From Limnomonas spitsbergensis (Eukaryota; Chlorophyta; Chlorophyceae; Chlamydomonadales): 64,000 nucleotides of DNA. Location of the stretch: positions 1,984,001 to 2,048,000 of the forward strand of contig JAYJMM010000110.1 in NCBI GenBank assembly GCA_037349105.1, given 5' to 3'. Below, piece after piece: positions 10,157-19,627 of the stretch; the stretch's first letter is position 1, and each line of letters begins with the position of its first letter. The translations under genes and the position numbers were made by a program. The notes under the pieces are model-generated. The model was not told where the DNA came from. It searched no databases and worked only from the letters and a program-made list of their open reading frames with translations.

Positions 10157-13100
10157 ATGTTCGAAATACATTCGCATTACGGCTACGTCCCCACGTTGCA
10201 AGTCGGCGTCTCAGGGCTCGTGCTGTTCGCGGTGTCCACACTTGCTCACACCTACCAGATGGCGCACTACCGCACGTGGTGGTGTGCTGTCCTGGTAGTC
10301 GGAGGCCTCACCGAAGCAATCGGCTATGCGGCTCGGATTTATTCGCACAGCAACCCTTCCAGCCTGAACGCGTTCTTGGCCCAAACGGTGAGAAGGAGGG
10401 GGGGAGGAAGGGGGGGGGGATTCAAGGAGGATGCAACAGATGACCGACAGCTGTATGCAATTACTATGCATCCATCCATGCAGACCAAAATGATGATGAG
10501 GGACTGGTACGTACCGGTGCTAGCTAGCACCTAGCTTCCAAACTACCGCCGACACATAGAAAGAAATAAAGACTTCTCCTCCGCCGAAGCCGAAGGAGGC
10601 GTGACTGCGTGAGAACCGCTCGACCCACAGCAGCTCTATCCAGGTTGGTAGGATAGCCCGCTCTCGACATTCTGCCGATACATAACTGCATTTACTAGCC
10701 TCCAGAAGGCAAGTCATAACCGGCCACTGGTAGGTAGGTTATGGTATGGTGTGCATGTTAGAGCATTCAGAGCAATATTTATTTTTTCATGACTCAGCTA
10801 CATGTCAGCCACCTCCCGGCCTCTGGCTGGGGGGCCCATTTGTGGACAACCACGTTCCTTTGGCCACCAGTCGTAGACCGGATTTGGTGTGGTCCCATTC
10901 GGGCCTTTGGCGACCGCGGGGCATCCTGCTTGAGGTGGCCTCTAGGCCTCGTCGACGAAAAAAGTTACAGTGCATAATTGCGTATGAGAGCAGTGATCAT
11001 TACTCTTCCCTATTTTTCATAACATGTGATGCTGTCAATGGCTCAGCGCACATGATATTAAAGACTGGGTCCATACAGGTAAGGCACCTGATGGGCGGCC
11101 CAGCAGGTACGTGCACCCGCTGGGCCCATCAGGTACGGCACTTGTAAACTACTTGGACATCAGCCAGCTACGTGATTGATTGACAGTCGAGGTCCAGGTG
11201 TAGCATGCCTCGTTGCTTGGGCCGCCGCCCGCACGTCATGTGAGTGTTAATTTCAGAGTAATTTTGCCCCACTCCAGCAGCATCACGGTCTTTAGCCGTA
11301 GGGGCCTGTTGCAGGAAAGTGAATACAGTGAAATTGTGTCTCCATTGAAACTGTATCGTCTGGTGTAGTCATTCGCGCAGTCATTCTGCTAGTGCAGCCC
11401 TTAGCCGCGACAGTAAGCCCTTTTGTTTCGGCCGCCGTCTGACCTAGGCCGGACATGGTTAAATCCTAATTGACCGAGTGGTGGCCGCCCAGCAGCCCCC
11501 CTAAGGTGGCCAAGTGCTCCCTAAAAACAACACCGTCCAAAAATAAAAGCAGGTGACCCTGATCGTCGCTCCCTCTTTCTTCAGTGCATGCTTCAACATA
11601 GCCGTCATCATGATTTGGTCCCCATGTGCCCCTCTGCCAGTGTGAACAGTGGTAGCTGCCCAGCCGCCCGCCAAAGGTGGTCCTCCATATTACATCCTCT
11701 TGAAATAACACCGTGCGTCCAATTGCAGGTGACCCTGATCATCGCTCCCTCTTTCTTCAGTGCGGGCCTCTACATTGCGTTCATGCGCATCATCAGCACT
11801 GTCGGAGCGCAGTTTTCAGCCATGAAGCCTGTTCTGTACATCTGGTTCTTCTGCGCCGCTGACATCTTGTGAGTGCAGACTAGTGACTGTACTGCTGACA
11901 TCTTGTGAGTGCAGACTAGTGACCATACTGCCGACATATTGTGAGTACTGATGAGTGACAGTACTGCTGACATCTTGTGAGTACCGATGTGTGACAGCAC
12001 TGCTGACATCTTGTGAGTACCGACGCGTGACAGCACTGTTGACATCTTGTGAGTACAGATTAGTGACAGTACTGCTGACATCTTGTGAGTACCGACGCGT
12101 GACGGCACTGCTGACATCTTGTGAGTACAGATTAGTGACAGTACTGCTGACATCTTGTGAGTACCGACGCGTGACGGCACTGCTGACGTACAGCCAGTTC
12201 TGCCCTGGTCAAGTTTCATCGCATTTCCAGATAGTTGAGATGTCCGAGAATACAAGGAGGGGCTTAGAGGGGAGAATATCCCCATGCAACCTCGTAGTCG
12301 AAAAAGTAAACACTGGGGTTGACCCGTCACTTCCCCGGAGCCACCAAAGTAAGAACCCCCCTGGCTGTGCCTCTGGCTGTGCCCCTGGCTGTGCCCCTGG
12401 CTGTGCCCCTGGCTGTGCCCCTAGCTGTGCCCCTGGCTGTGCCCCTAGCTGTGCCCCTGGCTGTGCCCCTGGCTGTGCCCCTGGCTGTGCCCCTGGCTGT
12501 GCCCCTGGCTGTGCCCCTGGCTGTCCCCCTGGCTGTGCCCCTGGCTGTGCCCCTGGCTGTGCCCCTCGCTGTGCCCCTCGCTGTGCCCCTCGCTGTGCCC
12601 CTGGCTGTGCCCCTGGCTGTGCCCCTAGCTGTGCCCCTGGCTGTGCCCCTGGCTTTCCCCTAAGGCCGGGGTCTCACGTTGAAAAAGAAAAAAAGCTACG
12701 CCCTACTGGGGCGTGGAGGTTAAGGCGACAGCATAGCTTGGGGCCAACGCCTACATCCTAGCCGTTGTGCACTCTATGACAGAGGCCGGATGTCTGCTGC
12801 TGATGCCTTACAGATCCTTGCCCCTGGCCAAGCCATCGACTTGGCATATGGCCTCTCAAGGTTCTCTTCTGGTGCCCCAAATAAAACGAAATTCGGTGCC
12901 ACATGATGGAAATGCCCAATGCTCCCGAAAATGATGAAACATGACATTTCAGATGTTTCAAATATCTGAGCCTCACCAGCTGGCCACTTTCCCAGAACGG
13001 GTTCCTAAGATTTAGGGTTTAAACCCTCAAACCTAAACCCAGAACAGGTTCGACTGCTCCAAGCCATCGGTGGCGGCATGGTCTCTCAGGGTGCTCCACC

Positions 13101-15976
13101 GAAAGAAACCAAACTCGGTGCTACCTGAATACCTGATAAAAAAAAACTGCCTGTAATTGACGAAGCATCCGAGTCTTTCTCCTGCCACTCTTCCCCAAAC
13201 AGGTCCTTGGTGCTTTAGGCCATCGGTGGCGGCATGGTCTCTCAGGGTGCCTTGTCTAGTGGGAGCCTTGTCCCCCGTCACTCTTCCCAAAACAGGTCCT
13301 TGGTGCTTCAAGCCATTGGTGGCGGTATGGCCTCCTAGAGGACCCCACCGAAAGAAACCAAACTCCGTGCCACCTGAAGACCCGATACCAAAACTGATTT
13401 CCCCCCCCCAAAATCTTCCCAAAACAGGTCCTTGGTGCTTCAGGCCATTGGTGGCGGCATGGCCTCCCAGGGGACTCTCCTTCTCAACCTGCCTCTGATG
13501 ACCCTGGGCACACACATCATGGTGGCGGGCATATGCTGGCAAATGCTGACCATGGCTGTGTTTGTGGTTCTGGTCATTATGTACGTGTTCAGCGTGGCCA
13601 GAGCTAAGGTGAATTATTATTTGGCAGGGCAAGCAAAGGCAGGCCAGGGCCGGCAGTGCAGGCCAGATTAGGGCAGGACGGGCACACACATCATGGTGGC
13701 AGGCCCCTGGTGGCAGGCCCCTGGTGCGTGGCGGGCATCTGCTGGAAAATGCTGACCATGGCCATTTGTGTGGTCCTGGTCATTATGTACGTGTTTAGAG
13801 TGGCCTGGGCCAAGGTGAATTAGTATGTTGGCAGAGCATGGCAAAGGCAGGCCAGACCAAGGCATCTGCTGGCAAATGCTGACCATGGCCGTTTTTGTGG
13901 TCCTAGTCATCAATTATGTACGTAATCAGCGTGGCCTGGGCCAAGGTGAATTATTATTTTGCCAGGGCAGGGCAAAGGCAGGCCAGACCAAGGCATCTGC
14001 TGGCAAATGCTGACCATGGCCATTTTTGTGGTCCTGGTCATTATGTACGTGTTCAGCGTGGCCCGGGCCAAGGTTAAATATGTGTTAGCAGAGCAAAGGC
14101 AGGGCAGGGCAAGGCAGGGCAGGGCGGGCAGGGTAGGACAGGGCAGGGCAGGGTGGTCAGGGCAGGCCAGGGCAGGGCGGGCAGGGCAGGGCAGGGCAGG
14201 GTAGGGCAGGGTGGGCAGGGCAAAGGCAGGGCAGGGCAGGGTGGGCAGGGCCGGGAAGGACAGGGTGGGCAGGAAAGGGAGGGCAGTGCATGGTGGACAG
14301 GACAGGGTGGACAGGACAGGGTGGACAGTGCAGGGTGGGCAGGACAGGGTGGACAGTGCAGGGTGGACAGGACAGGGTGGGCAGGGTGGGCAGGGCAGGG
14401 TGGGCAGGGCAGGGTGGGCAGGAAAGGGTGGGCAGGACAGGGTGGGCAGGGCAGGGTGGACAGGACAGGGTGGGCAGGACAGGGTGGACAGTGCAGGGTG
14501 GGCAGGACAGGGTGGACAGGGCAGGGTGGACAGGACAGGGTGGGCAGGGCAGGGTGGGCAGGGCAGGGTGGGCAGGGCAGGGTGGGCAGGAAAGGGTGGG
14601 CAGGACAGGGTGGGCAGGGCAGGGTGGACAGGACAGGGTGGGCAGGACAGGGTGGGCAGGACAGGGTGGGCAGGGCAGGGTGGGCAGGACAGGGTGGGCA
14701 GGACAGGGTGGGCAGGACAGGGTGGGCAGGGCAGGGTGGGCAGGGCAGGGTGGGCAGGACAGGGTGGGCAGGAAAGGGTGGGCAGGAAAGGGTGTTCAGG
14801 AAAGGGTGGGCAGGAAAGGGTGGGCAGGACAGGATGGGCAGGGCAGGGTGGACAGGACAGGGTGGGCAGGGCAGGGTGGACAGGAAAGAGTAGAGTGGGC
14901 AGTGCATGGTGGACAGGACAGGGTGGGCAGGGCAGGGTGGACAGGACAGGGTGGCAGGGCAGGGTGGGCAGGAAAGGGTGGGCTGGGCAGTCTAGACCAG
15001 GACAAGGAGTTGAACATAGTGCAAATATGCAAGGTAAGAGAGCAAACAGGCAATATGATCCAGTGCCCGCCCTGTTCGGCTACCTAGTAACAAAAAATAC
15101 CACGTGGCCCATATAGAGAGCAAGCAAGCAAGAGGGCAAGCCAGTAAAAGAAGAGAGTAAGGAAGTTACAGAGCAAGAAAATCAGATAAGCCAGTGCCCC
15201 CAACCCTGCTGGGCTACCTAGTAACACAAAACCCTAGACCCCGCTGGGCCACCTAGTAACACAAAGCCCTAAATCCTGCTGGGCCACCTGGTAACACGAA
15301 ACCCTACATCCTGCTGGGCCACCTGATAACACAAAACCCTAAACCCTGCTGGGCCACCTGGTAACACAAAACCCTACATCCTGCTGGGCTACCTAGTAAC
15401 ACAAAAACCTAAACCCTACTGGGCTACCTAGTAACACAAAACCCTAAACCCTGCTGGGCTACCTAGTAACACAAACGACCATGTTGTGGCCTGCAGGTGG
15501 TGCTCCCGCGCCAGCTCCAGGTCTTCTGCTGCGGCATGGCGCTGGTGACGCTGATGATCTTCATACGCTGCATCTACAGAACCGTCGAGCTGCTGGAGGG
15601 GTGGACTGGGTACATTATCACGCACGAGGTCTTCTTCGCCACGCTGGACTTCGTCCCGATGATCATTGCGCTGGTCGCGTTCAACGTTTTCCACCCGGGC
15701 ATGTACATCGAGGAGTCATCAGCTGTCGCTGCTGCTGTTGCTGGCGATGTTGAAGATGGTAGCCTCCCATCCAAGAAGATGCATCTCGACATTGGCGAGC
15801 GAGTGGTCAGCCCGGAATCCAGGAACGCTAGCGACGAGAAAAACACCGTTGCCAGCAGTGCATGCTGTGCGGAGACGCACAGCTCTGCATGGAGCAGCGC
15901 AGGTTCTGCCGCCGTCGGCTCGCCTGGAAAGGCCAAGATGAGCACAGCAAGTGTCGCTCCGGTGAACTATGAGTAG
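10157..15976 (+). CDS. RTA1-like seven-transmembrane protein, complete, 4 exons
   Basis: Exons are 10157-10387, 11729-11868, 13428-13608 and 15497-15976 (TAG), with phases 0, 2, 0; 1032 nt encode 343 residues. The start ATG has a good context (ACCACCATG). Exon 1 carries HYGYVPTLQVG, YRTWW and EAIGYAARIYSHSNP. The exon 2/3 junction encodes DILSLVLQAIGGGMASQG. Exon 4 carries RCIYRTVELLEG, THEVFFATLD and FNVFHPGMY. These are the ordered signature blocks of the RTA1 family, together with about seven hydrophobic helices. A Ser/Ala-rich cytoplasmic-type tail of about 85 residues follows. In yeast, RTA1 family members include Rsb1, linked to sphingoid-base export, and Rta1, linked to aminocholesterol resistance; the substrate here is unknown. 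The family is best known from fungi, so an algal copy is notable. All introns hold repeats, many derived from the exon edges. Confidence 0.9.
10786..10960 (+). repeat. dispersed repeat D1 (CAGCTACATGTCAGCTAC type)
   Basis: This is one copy of a roughly 170-330 bp dispersed repeat. It starts GACTCAGCTACATGTCAGC, carries CCTCTGGC and a GGCCGG-TCCAGGTTTGGT block, and ends near TTTGGCGGCCG. Related copies lie at 20430-20600, 24448-24820, 38680-39000, 45770-46110, 47240-47345 and 59055-59215, all in introns or intergenic DNA. No coding capacity or clear terminal repeats are seen. It may be SINE-like or a MITE. Confidence 0.6.
11488..11762 (+). repeat. tandem duplication of the intron-1 3' end and the start of RTA1 exon 2
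   Basis: The segment 11488-11590 resembles 11660-11762. Both have CCTAAGGTGG/CAAAGGTGG, then AACACCGT, then an acceptor, then about 36 bp of exon 2. The upstream copy has AG|GTGACCCTGATCGTCGC at 11553; the functional exon starts at 11729 with AG|GTGACCCTGATCATCGC. Only the second copy continues as an open exon with RTA1 similarity. Confidence 0.7.
11869..12195 (+). repeat. 36-bp tandem array of RTA1 exon 2 donor junctions
   Basis: Nine units of 36 bp, counting the real junction at 11858, begin GCTGACATCTTGTGAGT and so contain the last bases of exon 2 and the 5' splice site. Units alternate between subtypes (GTACCGACGCGTGAC and GTACAGATTAGTGAC). The array ends in a truncated copy at about 12182. 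Confidence 0.9.
12358..12660 (+). repeat. 12-bp minisatellite CTGTGCCCCTGG
   Basis: About 25 copies of CTGTGCCCCTGG with rare single-base variants (CTAG, CTCG) lie in RTA1 intron 2. The unit is a multiple of three, which leaves frames open through it; these are not considered genes. Confidence 0.9.
12677..12770 (+). repeat. dispersed structured element D2, copy 1
   Basis: After an A-rich leader come AAGCTACGC (12693), an inner CGCCC/GGGCG hairpin, GGAGGTTAAGG and GCATAGCTT (12731), then GGGGCCAACGCC. The outer arms are inverted repeats. Copies 2 and 3 are at 51418-51520 and 53570-53665. Confidence 0.7.
13046..13425 (+). repeat. three echoes of RTA1 exon 3 start with acceptor
   Basis: Partial copies of the exon 3 5' end begin near 13048, 13203 and 13296. 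Each has CAG|GTCC or CAG|GTTC, then GCCATCGGTGGCGGCATGG or a near match, and runs about 50 bp. The functional exon starts at 13428. Intron sequence between the copies (CACCGAAAGAAACCAAACTC) is repeated too, so the unit spans the 3' splice site. Confidence 0.8.
13680..14085 (+). repeat. three echoes of RTA1 exon 3 end with donor
   Basis: Copies of the last about 75-85 bp of exon 3 (ATCTGCTGGCAAATGCTGAC to GGCCAAG|GT) lie at about 13738-13816, 13860-13944 and 13995-14072. They carry small frame-breaking changes such as TAATCAGCG. Each keeps the GT of the 5' splice site. Confidence 0.85.
14090..14998 (+). repeat. 15-bp G-rich minisatellite (GGGCAGGGCAGGGTG)
   Basis: About 60 units of 15 bp, GGGCAGGGTGGGCAG and variants with GGACAG or GGAAAG, fill much of RTA1 intron 3. 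Units are multiples of three and strongly G-skewed, so several frames stay open on both strands. The G runs could form quadruplexes on the transcribed RNA. Confidence 0.9.
15185..15478 (+). repeat. 35-bp repeats with telomere-like core
   Basis: About eight units have the pattern GCTGGGCYACCTAGTAACAC followed by AAAACCCTAAACCCT. They end 20 bp before the exon 4 acceptor. The CCCTAAAC part matches the telomere-like heptamer seen in most introns of the window. Confidence 0.85.
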
Positions 15977-15988
15977 TAACAATTCGAA

Positions 15989-16070
15989 ATGGACCAAGGG
16001 ACTTGAACCCTCACCTGCTCACACATAATGGATTTGAAGTCTACAGTGTCTACCATTTCGCCAAAGTATT
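15989..16070 (-). tRNA. degenerate tRNA-like sequence, class II (Leu/Sec-like), anticodon would be UCA
   Basis: Read on the minus strand, a D-arm-like GGCGAAATGGTAGACAC is followed by an anticodon loop CTTCAAA. A long variable region and GAGGGTTCAAGTCCCTT, a good T arm and B box, come next. The layout resembles organellar tRNA-Leu, but the loop would place UCA at the anticodon. The sequence that should form the 5' acceptor strand does not pair with GGTCCAT at the 3' side, and the anticodon stem has an A-C mismatch, so it is probably a pseudogene or a tRNA-derived relic. It starts 13 bp after the RTA1-like stop codon. Confidence 0.35.
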
Positions 16071-16104
16071 TCCCTCAAAAAAAGTGTAGCCATTGCACTA
16101 CAGT

Positions 16105-16215
16105 ACTGCATAAGTGTGTACTGCAGCTGTACAGTGTCCACCGTAATTACCACCATATCCACCGTATGTACCGTACTGCAGCTGTATAGTGTCCACCGTA
16201 CAGTGTCCACCGTAT
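16105..16215 (+). repeat. short tandem repeats TACAGTGTCCACCGTA
   Basis: Irregular direct repeats of GTACTGCAGCTGTA and CAGTGTCCACCGTA occur. No gene is seen around them. Confidence 0.6.
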
Positions 16216-16337
16216 TTAAACTTCAAATCCTAGAGAACTTGAATGTGGATTCCAAACGCCTGCATTCTCAGCATCCTCAGCATCATGCATGGAGCAAATG
16301 ATGTTACAAAATATTCCTGCAAGTGGCGGTATGTTCA

Positions 16338-16672
16338 GGTCAATGACATAACACCGCTGGGCCATGCTCAACAAGCTGGGCCGCGTGGGCGCTGATGTTC
16401 AAGCGATCCTGTCTATTGAAAGAGATCAAGCCTGAGACGTCATGTTTGATTATGTACATATTGTTTCAGAACTACCGGTATAACGATATTTGCGTGTCAA
16501 TGGTGTCTTTGGATTATTTCCGCAAGCAACAGCCTCCAGTTGCCAACTGGATAGGTTGTTCCTTAGATTTGTTCCTCTTCCTTTTAAATTTTCTTTCCTC
16601 CCATCTGAACAGTTGGGTGCCCGCGCGGCCGAGCCTTCTTGTGCATGGCCCAGAGGTGTAACGTCATTGACT
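16338..16672. mobile_element. non-autonomous TIR element (about 330 bp)
   Basis: The left arm (GTCAATGACATAACACCGCT then GGGCCATGC...GGGCCGCGTGGGC) is matched in inverted orientation at the right end (GCCCGCGCGGCCGAG...GCATGGCCCAGAGGTGTAAC then GTCATTGAC). Each arm is about 52 bp with roughly 80% identity. The interior is AT-rich and non-coding. A further arm-like copy lies at 16870-16935 and a relic at 6290-6410. The target duplication is not clear. Confidence 0.6.
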
Positions 16673-16869
16673 GATGGGTTTTTCTGGGTGCAGGTGCCTA
16701 GGATCAATTTGTTTGTAATTTGCTTCTCGTATTTTTGGCTCTCATGATTATGGTGATCAAGGACTTGATGAAAATGTCGGGGCTTATTAACTTCAATACA
16801 AATCCGAATCTACGGCGGCTATCGAAATGCAACCTCAACCATAAATTGTTAAATTCCGGAGTGTCGGTA

Positions 16870-16936
16870 TCAGGAGTGAATGACATAACACCTCTAGGCC
16901 CTGTATGCCCAAAGACTCGGCCGCGTGGCCGTAATT
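16870..16936. mobile_element. solo arm of the TIR element
   Basis: GAATGACATAACACCTCTAG and CTCGGCCGCGTGGCCG match the left arm at 16338 in the same orientation. No partner arm is found to the right. Confidence 0.5.
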
Positions 16937-17239
16937 AATTCTTACAAAAAATGGGTGGGAAAAAAATGAATGAGCAGGTCATGCAGCTTATCTGAACCTC
17001 ATCTCTCCACAAATCAGCTTCACAATTATTCAACATTGATTAGCAGCTCATGCAGCGATGATGCATCTAGACCGGTATGAACCCTATCACCATACTCAAT
17101 TCAGCTTGTAGATAAATGGGCTGTAAAATGCTCATGCAGATGAGTGCTCTGAACCCCCAAACCAGAATTCAGCACGACATGACATACGAGACACTCACCA
17201 TGGGTGGCGAGATGAAAACCTTTGCCATGGCGGTTGCGG

Positions 17240-17465
17240 CATGGTAACACAATCCGGCTAAACCTGTGTTTTATCGAGCCGTATCATGGCACTTTGGTAG
17301 TACAGACTGGCTGAACCAATGCCGTATTGCTCCGTATCATGGCACTTTGGTAGTACAGACTGGCTGAACCTGTGCCGTATTGCTCCTTATCATGGCACTT
17401 TGGTAGTACGGCCTGGCTGAACCTGTGCCGTATTGCTCCGTATCATGCCGTATCGTGCTACCATG
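17240..17465. mobile_element. hAT-like MITE with perfect 8-bp target duplication
   Basis: The terminal repeats are CATGGTAACAC at the left and GTGCTACCATG at the right (one mismatch). The element is flanked on both sides by GGTTGCGG (17232-17239 and 17466-17473). An 8-bp duplication and a CA start are typical of the hAT superfamily. The interior holds about four tandem copies of a unit of about 60 bp (CGTATCATGGCACTTTGGTA type). There is no coding capacity. A shorter relative lies at 19561-19627. Confidence 0.75.
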
Positions 17466-17954
17466 GGTTGCGGCCTTGGTCCTCCCAGCATGTTCCATGA
17501 TATCCACACCCTAATTACGGCGGCACACATCATGTATGTTGGCATTGAGGCGCGCCAATAGCTCCAATGATACTCCACCTGTGGCAGTGGCATCCAATGA
17601 TCCAATGTGACAGAGGCAATCGATGTGTCATGCCGGAGTTGGCAGACTGGTACAGTGGTATATTATGCGGAGAAAAGTGGGAACAACGGAGTAACATGCA
17701 TGCATGCTATATGGTCATAGCATTGTCCTGCAGGTTAGGCTGGCACAAGATGCAAAAATCAGCATGCATGTATAGCGTCCCTGGATGCTACTAAGTCTAA
17801 GGCTATACAGATGTACATGCTGTACACCTATTAAACGGACAGTGTAACGTATCCTGAGAATATGATTAGGCGACACTGATAGGCCAGGGCGAGGTGGGGC
17901 TATTTACACTACCGGTACTGCGACACTCAAATCCGTATTCAATGTTTAAACAGA

Positions 17955-18250
17955 GCGCTAAAGCATGGAAGGCAGGCAAGCATGGCCCACATGGCAGGCA
18001 GGTAGACAGCATGGCCAGCTTCTAACAACATTGTGGTTCCCAAACGCCAGCATGCATGGCAGGCAGACAAGCATGGCCAGCATGCATGGGCATTGTGAGT
18101 CCCAAATGCCAGCATGCATGGCAGGCAGGCAAGCGTGGCCAGCATTGGCATTGTGGGTCACAAATGCCAACATGCAAGGTCAAATGGGCATTGTGGGTTC
18201 GCAATGCCAGCAGGCATGGCAGGTAGGCGAGCATGGCCATTGGCCAACAT
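17955..18250. repeat. tandem repeats of about 50-60 bp (CAAGCATGGCCAGCATGCAT)
   Basis: About five irregular units combine GCAGGCAGGCAAGCATGGCC with a CATTGTGGGTCCCAAATGCC-like block. Frames are open on both strands, but no domain is seen. Confidence 0.75.
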
Positions 18251-18412
18251 GGCAGCCGGGTTAAGTACGTGAACTGTCGTATGGCGAAAATAGTGACTTC
18301 TGACTACGCAATGCCAGCGCGGCCAATCACACATCACGAGCAAATAAAGTGTGGATGGCCAAATTACCCACCCCCCACCCCGCACTTGGGGAACCGTCAC
18401 TTATCGTTTCGC

Positions 18413-18724
18413 AATTATCGCATATTAGCCGTAGTTGAAACGCGCCTCTGATCGAAGGCAGGTTTAGCACGCGCCCCCAATAACAGCTCATCCGCGGGTA
18501 CTGATGGAGTCCCATGTACGACGCACGGACCTGATATCGGCTGGACCGTCAGATTACACATGACTGGCTCATTTGAGCCATTCGCTCTCTCGCAAGCTAT
18601 TGTATTCTGGTATGTACCCAGGGTTTGTATCGTCACACCCGACGACTTCAGACTGACGTGAAACGTGAAGTTTCTACGTTCGTATGTCACTGGCTCGAGT
18701 TTTCCAATGAATACCAGGTCTATC
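18413..18724 (-). pseudogene. orphan reading frame of about 100 codons after a 3' splice-like site
   Basis: On the minus strand a CGCCTAG at about 18725 is followed by about 102 open codons: IDLVFIGKLEPVTYERRNFT, then HVSLKSSGVTIQTLGTY, then PVMCNLTVQPISGPCVVHG, ending NMR and TAA. The beta-rich, Cys- and Thr-containing composition looks like a real extracellular or structural segment and differs from nearby repeat-derived frames. It could be a terminal exon of a minus-strand gene or a fossil. The family is not recognised, and no upstream exon is established. Confidence 0.25.
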
Positions 18725-19430
18725 TAGGCGATGTTTGAAGTATCACTTATAATGTGCCCACTTATTTCCGGTGTTGCAAGGTACTGCTGGCCCGAGCCGA
18801 TCCCAAGGGGCCCAGGGCCTGGCAAATCTCCAAGCAGCACGAACACGAGCCTTTTTTTATAGAGAGCGATGCGACACGACTTCGGCTTGTCTAACTGGGT
18901 GAGTGGGTGGCCCCAATGAACCGGTCATCGAACCTAGGCCACAGCTTCCCAAATCCCAATGTCAGCGTCCATGTCAAGGTAAGGCCCATCGAAATGGCGA
19001 AGAGGACAACGGTGCTGGGAAGCGGATTGCGTCTCATGGCCGGCCTCCATACCTGGACGAGGAGGAGGCCATCGCCTAACTTACCAAACCTGAGGGGCGG
19101 GCGAGCCCGCGAAAGACCCGAGAACCTTGGGACATGGCGATGTCTACCAGACTCGAAGCAGCGTGGATAGGGTGTGCATGGAGCATGCATGGCAGCTTTC
19201 ACCTGACAGTTCAGAATGTATGCCTCTATGCCCTTTGTGAAGTTGTTGTTGTGAGTTGTGGAAAGAGATTTCTTGTTGTGAGTAGGGTTGTTTGCCTGCC
19301 ATGTGCATTAGTATGGACATTATTTTTAGTGTGTATTTTTTTAACGCTGATGTTGAGCATGTATGGCGAAAATACCAACCTCACATCGAATGCAACAATG
19401 TTCAGGAGGGGGGCATGCCGCTGCAAGCTG
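18725..19430. other. intergenic, unassigned
   Basis: A minus-strand frame (about 18891-19075) after a CAG acceptor-like site encodes a hydrophobic stretch (STVVLFAISMGLTLTWTLTL). A plus-strand frame ends at a good donor (CAAG|GTAAGG near 18980). Neither has recognisable homology and they overlap. No gene is called. Confidence 0.25.
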
Positions 19431-19480
19431 CATCACCGACAAGGCCTGCCCTGCCCCCGCTTCGGAAGTTACAGGTAAGG
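19430..19480 (+). repeat. echo of glucan synthase exon 2 end plus donor
   Basis: CAAGGCCTGCCCTGCCCCCG, then CTTCGGAAGTTACAG|GTAAGG, copies the last about 40 bp and 5' splice site of the exon ending at 21949, 2.4 kb downstream. Confidence 0.65.
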
Positions 19481-19560
19481 TCATTTAATTCATACTGTGC
19501 CTATGAGGGCCAAACCTTGACCAGCCCATGGCCGGTGGCAAAAGCAGCAAGGCTTACTGC

Positions 19561-19627
19561 CATGGTAGCACAACCCGGCTGAACGGGTGCCATATCAAGC
19601 CGGATCATGCCGTATCGTGCTACCATG
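19561..19627. mobile_element. 67-bp hAT-like MITE
   Basis: Perfect 11-bp inverted ends CATGGTAGCAC and GTGCTACCATG enclose a core (CCGGCTGAAC, CATGCCGTATC) shared with 17240-17465. The flanks CTTACTGC and CTTACCGC match at seven of eight positions, consistent with an aged 8-bp target duplication. Confidence 0.6.

Noticed and set aside
10411..10534. Extension of RTA1 exon 1 past 10387
   Set aside because: The extension is G-rich low complexity and breaks the family alignment; a good GTGAGA donor lies at 10388.
11955..12761. Frame of 268 codons in RTA1 intron 2
   Set aside because: It spans the 36-bp and 12-bp arrays and the D2 element; no homology.
14074..15116. Gly/Gln-rich and Pro/Cys-rich frames of up to 300 codons
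   Set aside because: They come from the 15-bp G-rich minisatellite in an RTA1 intron.
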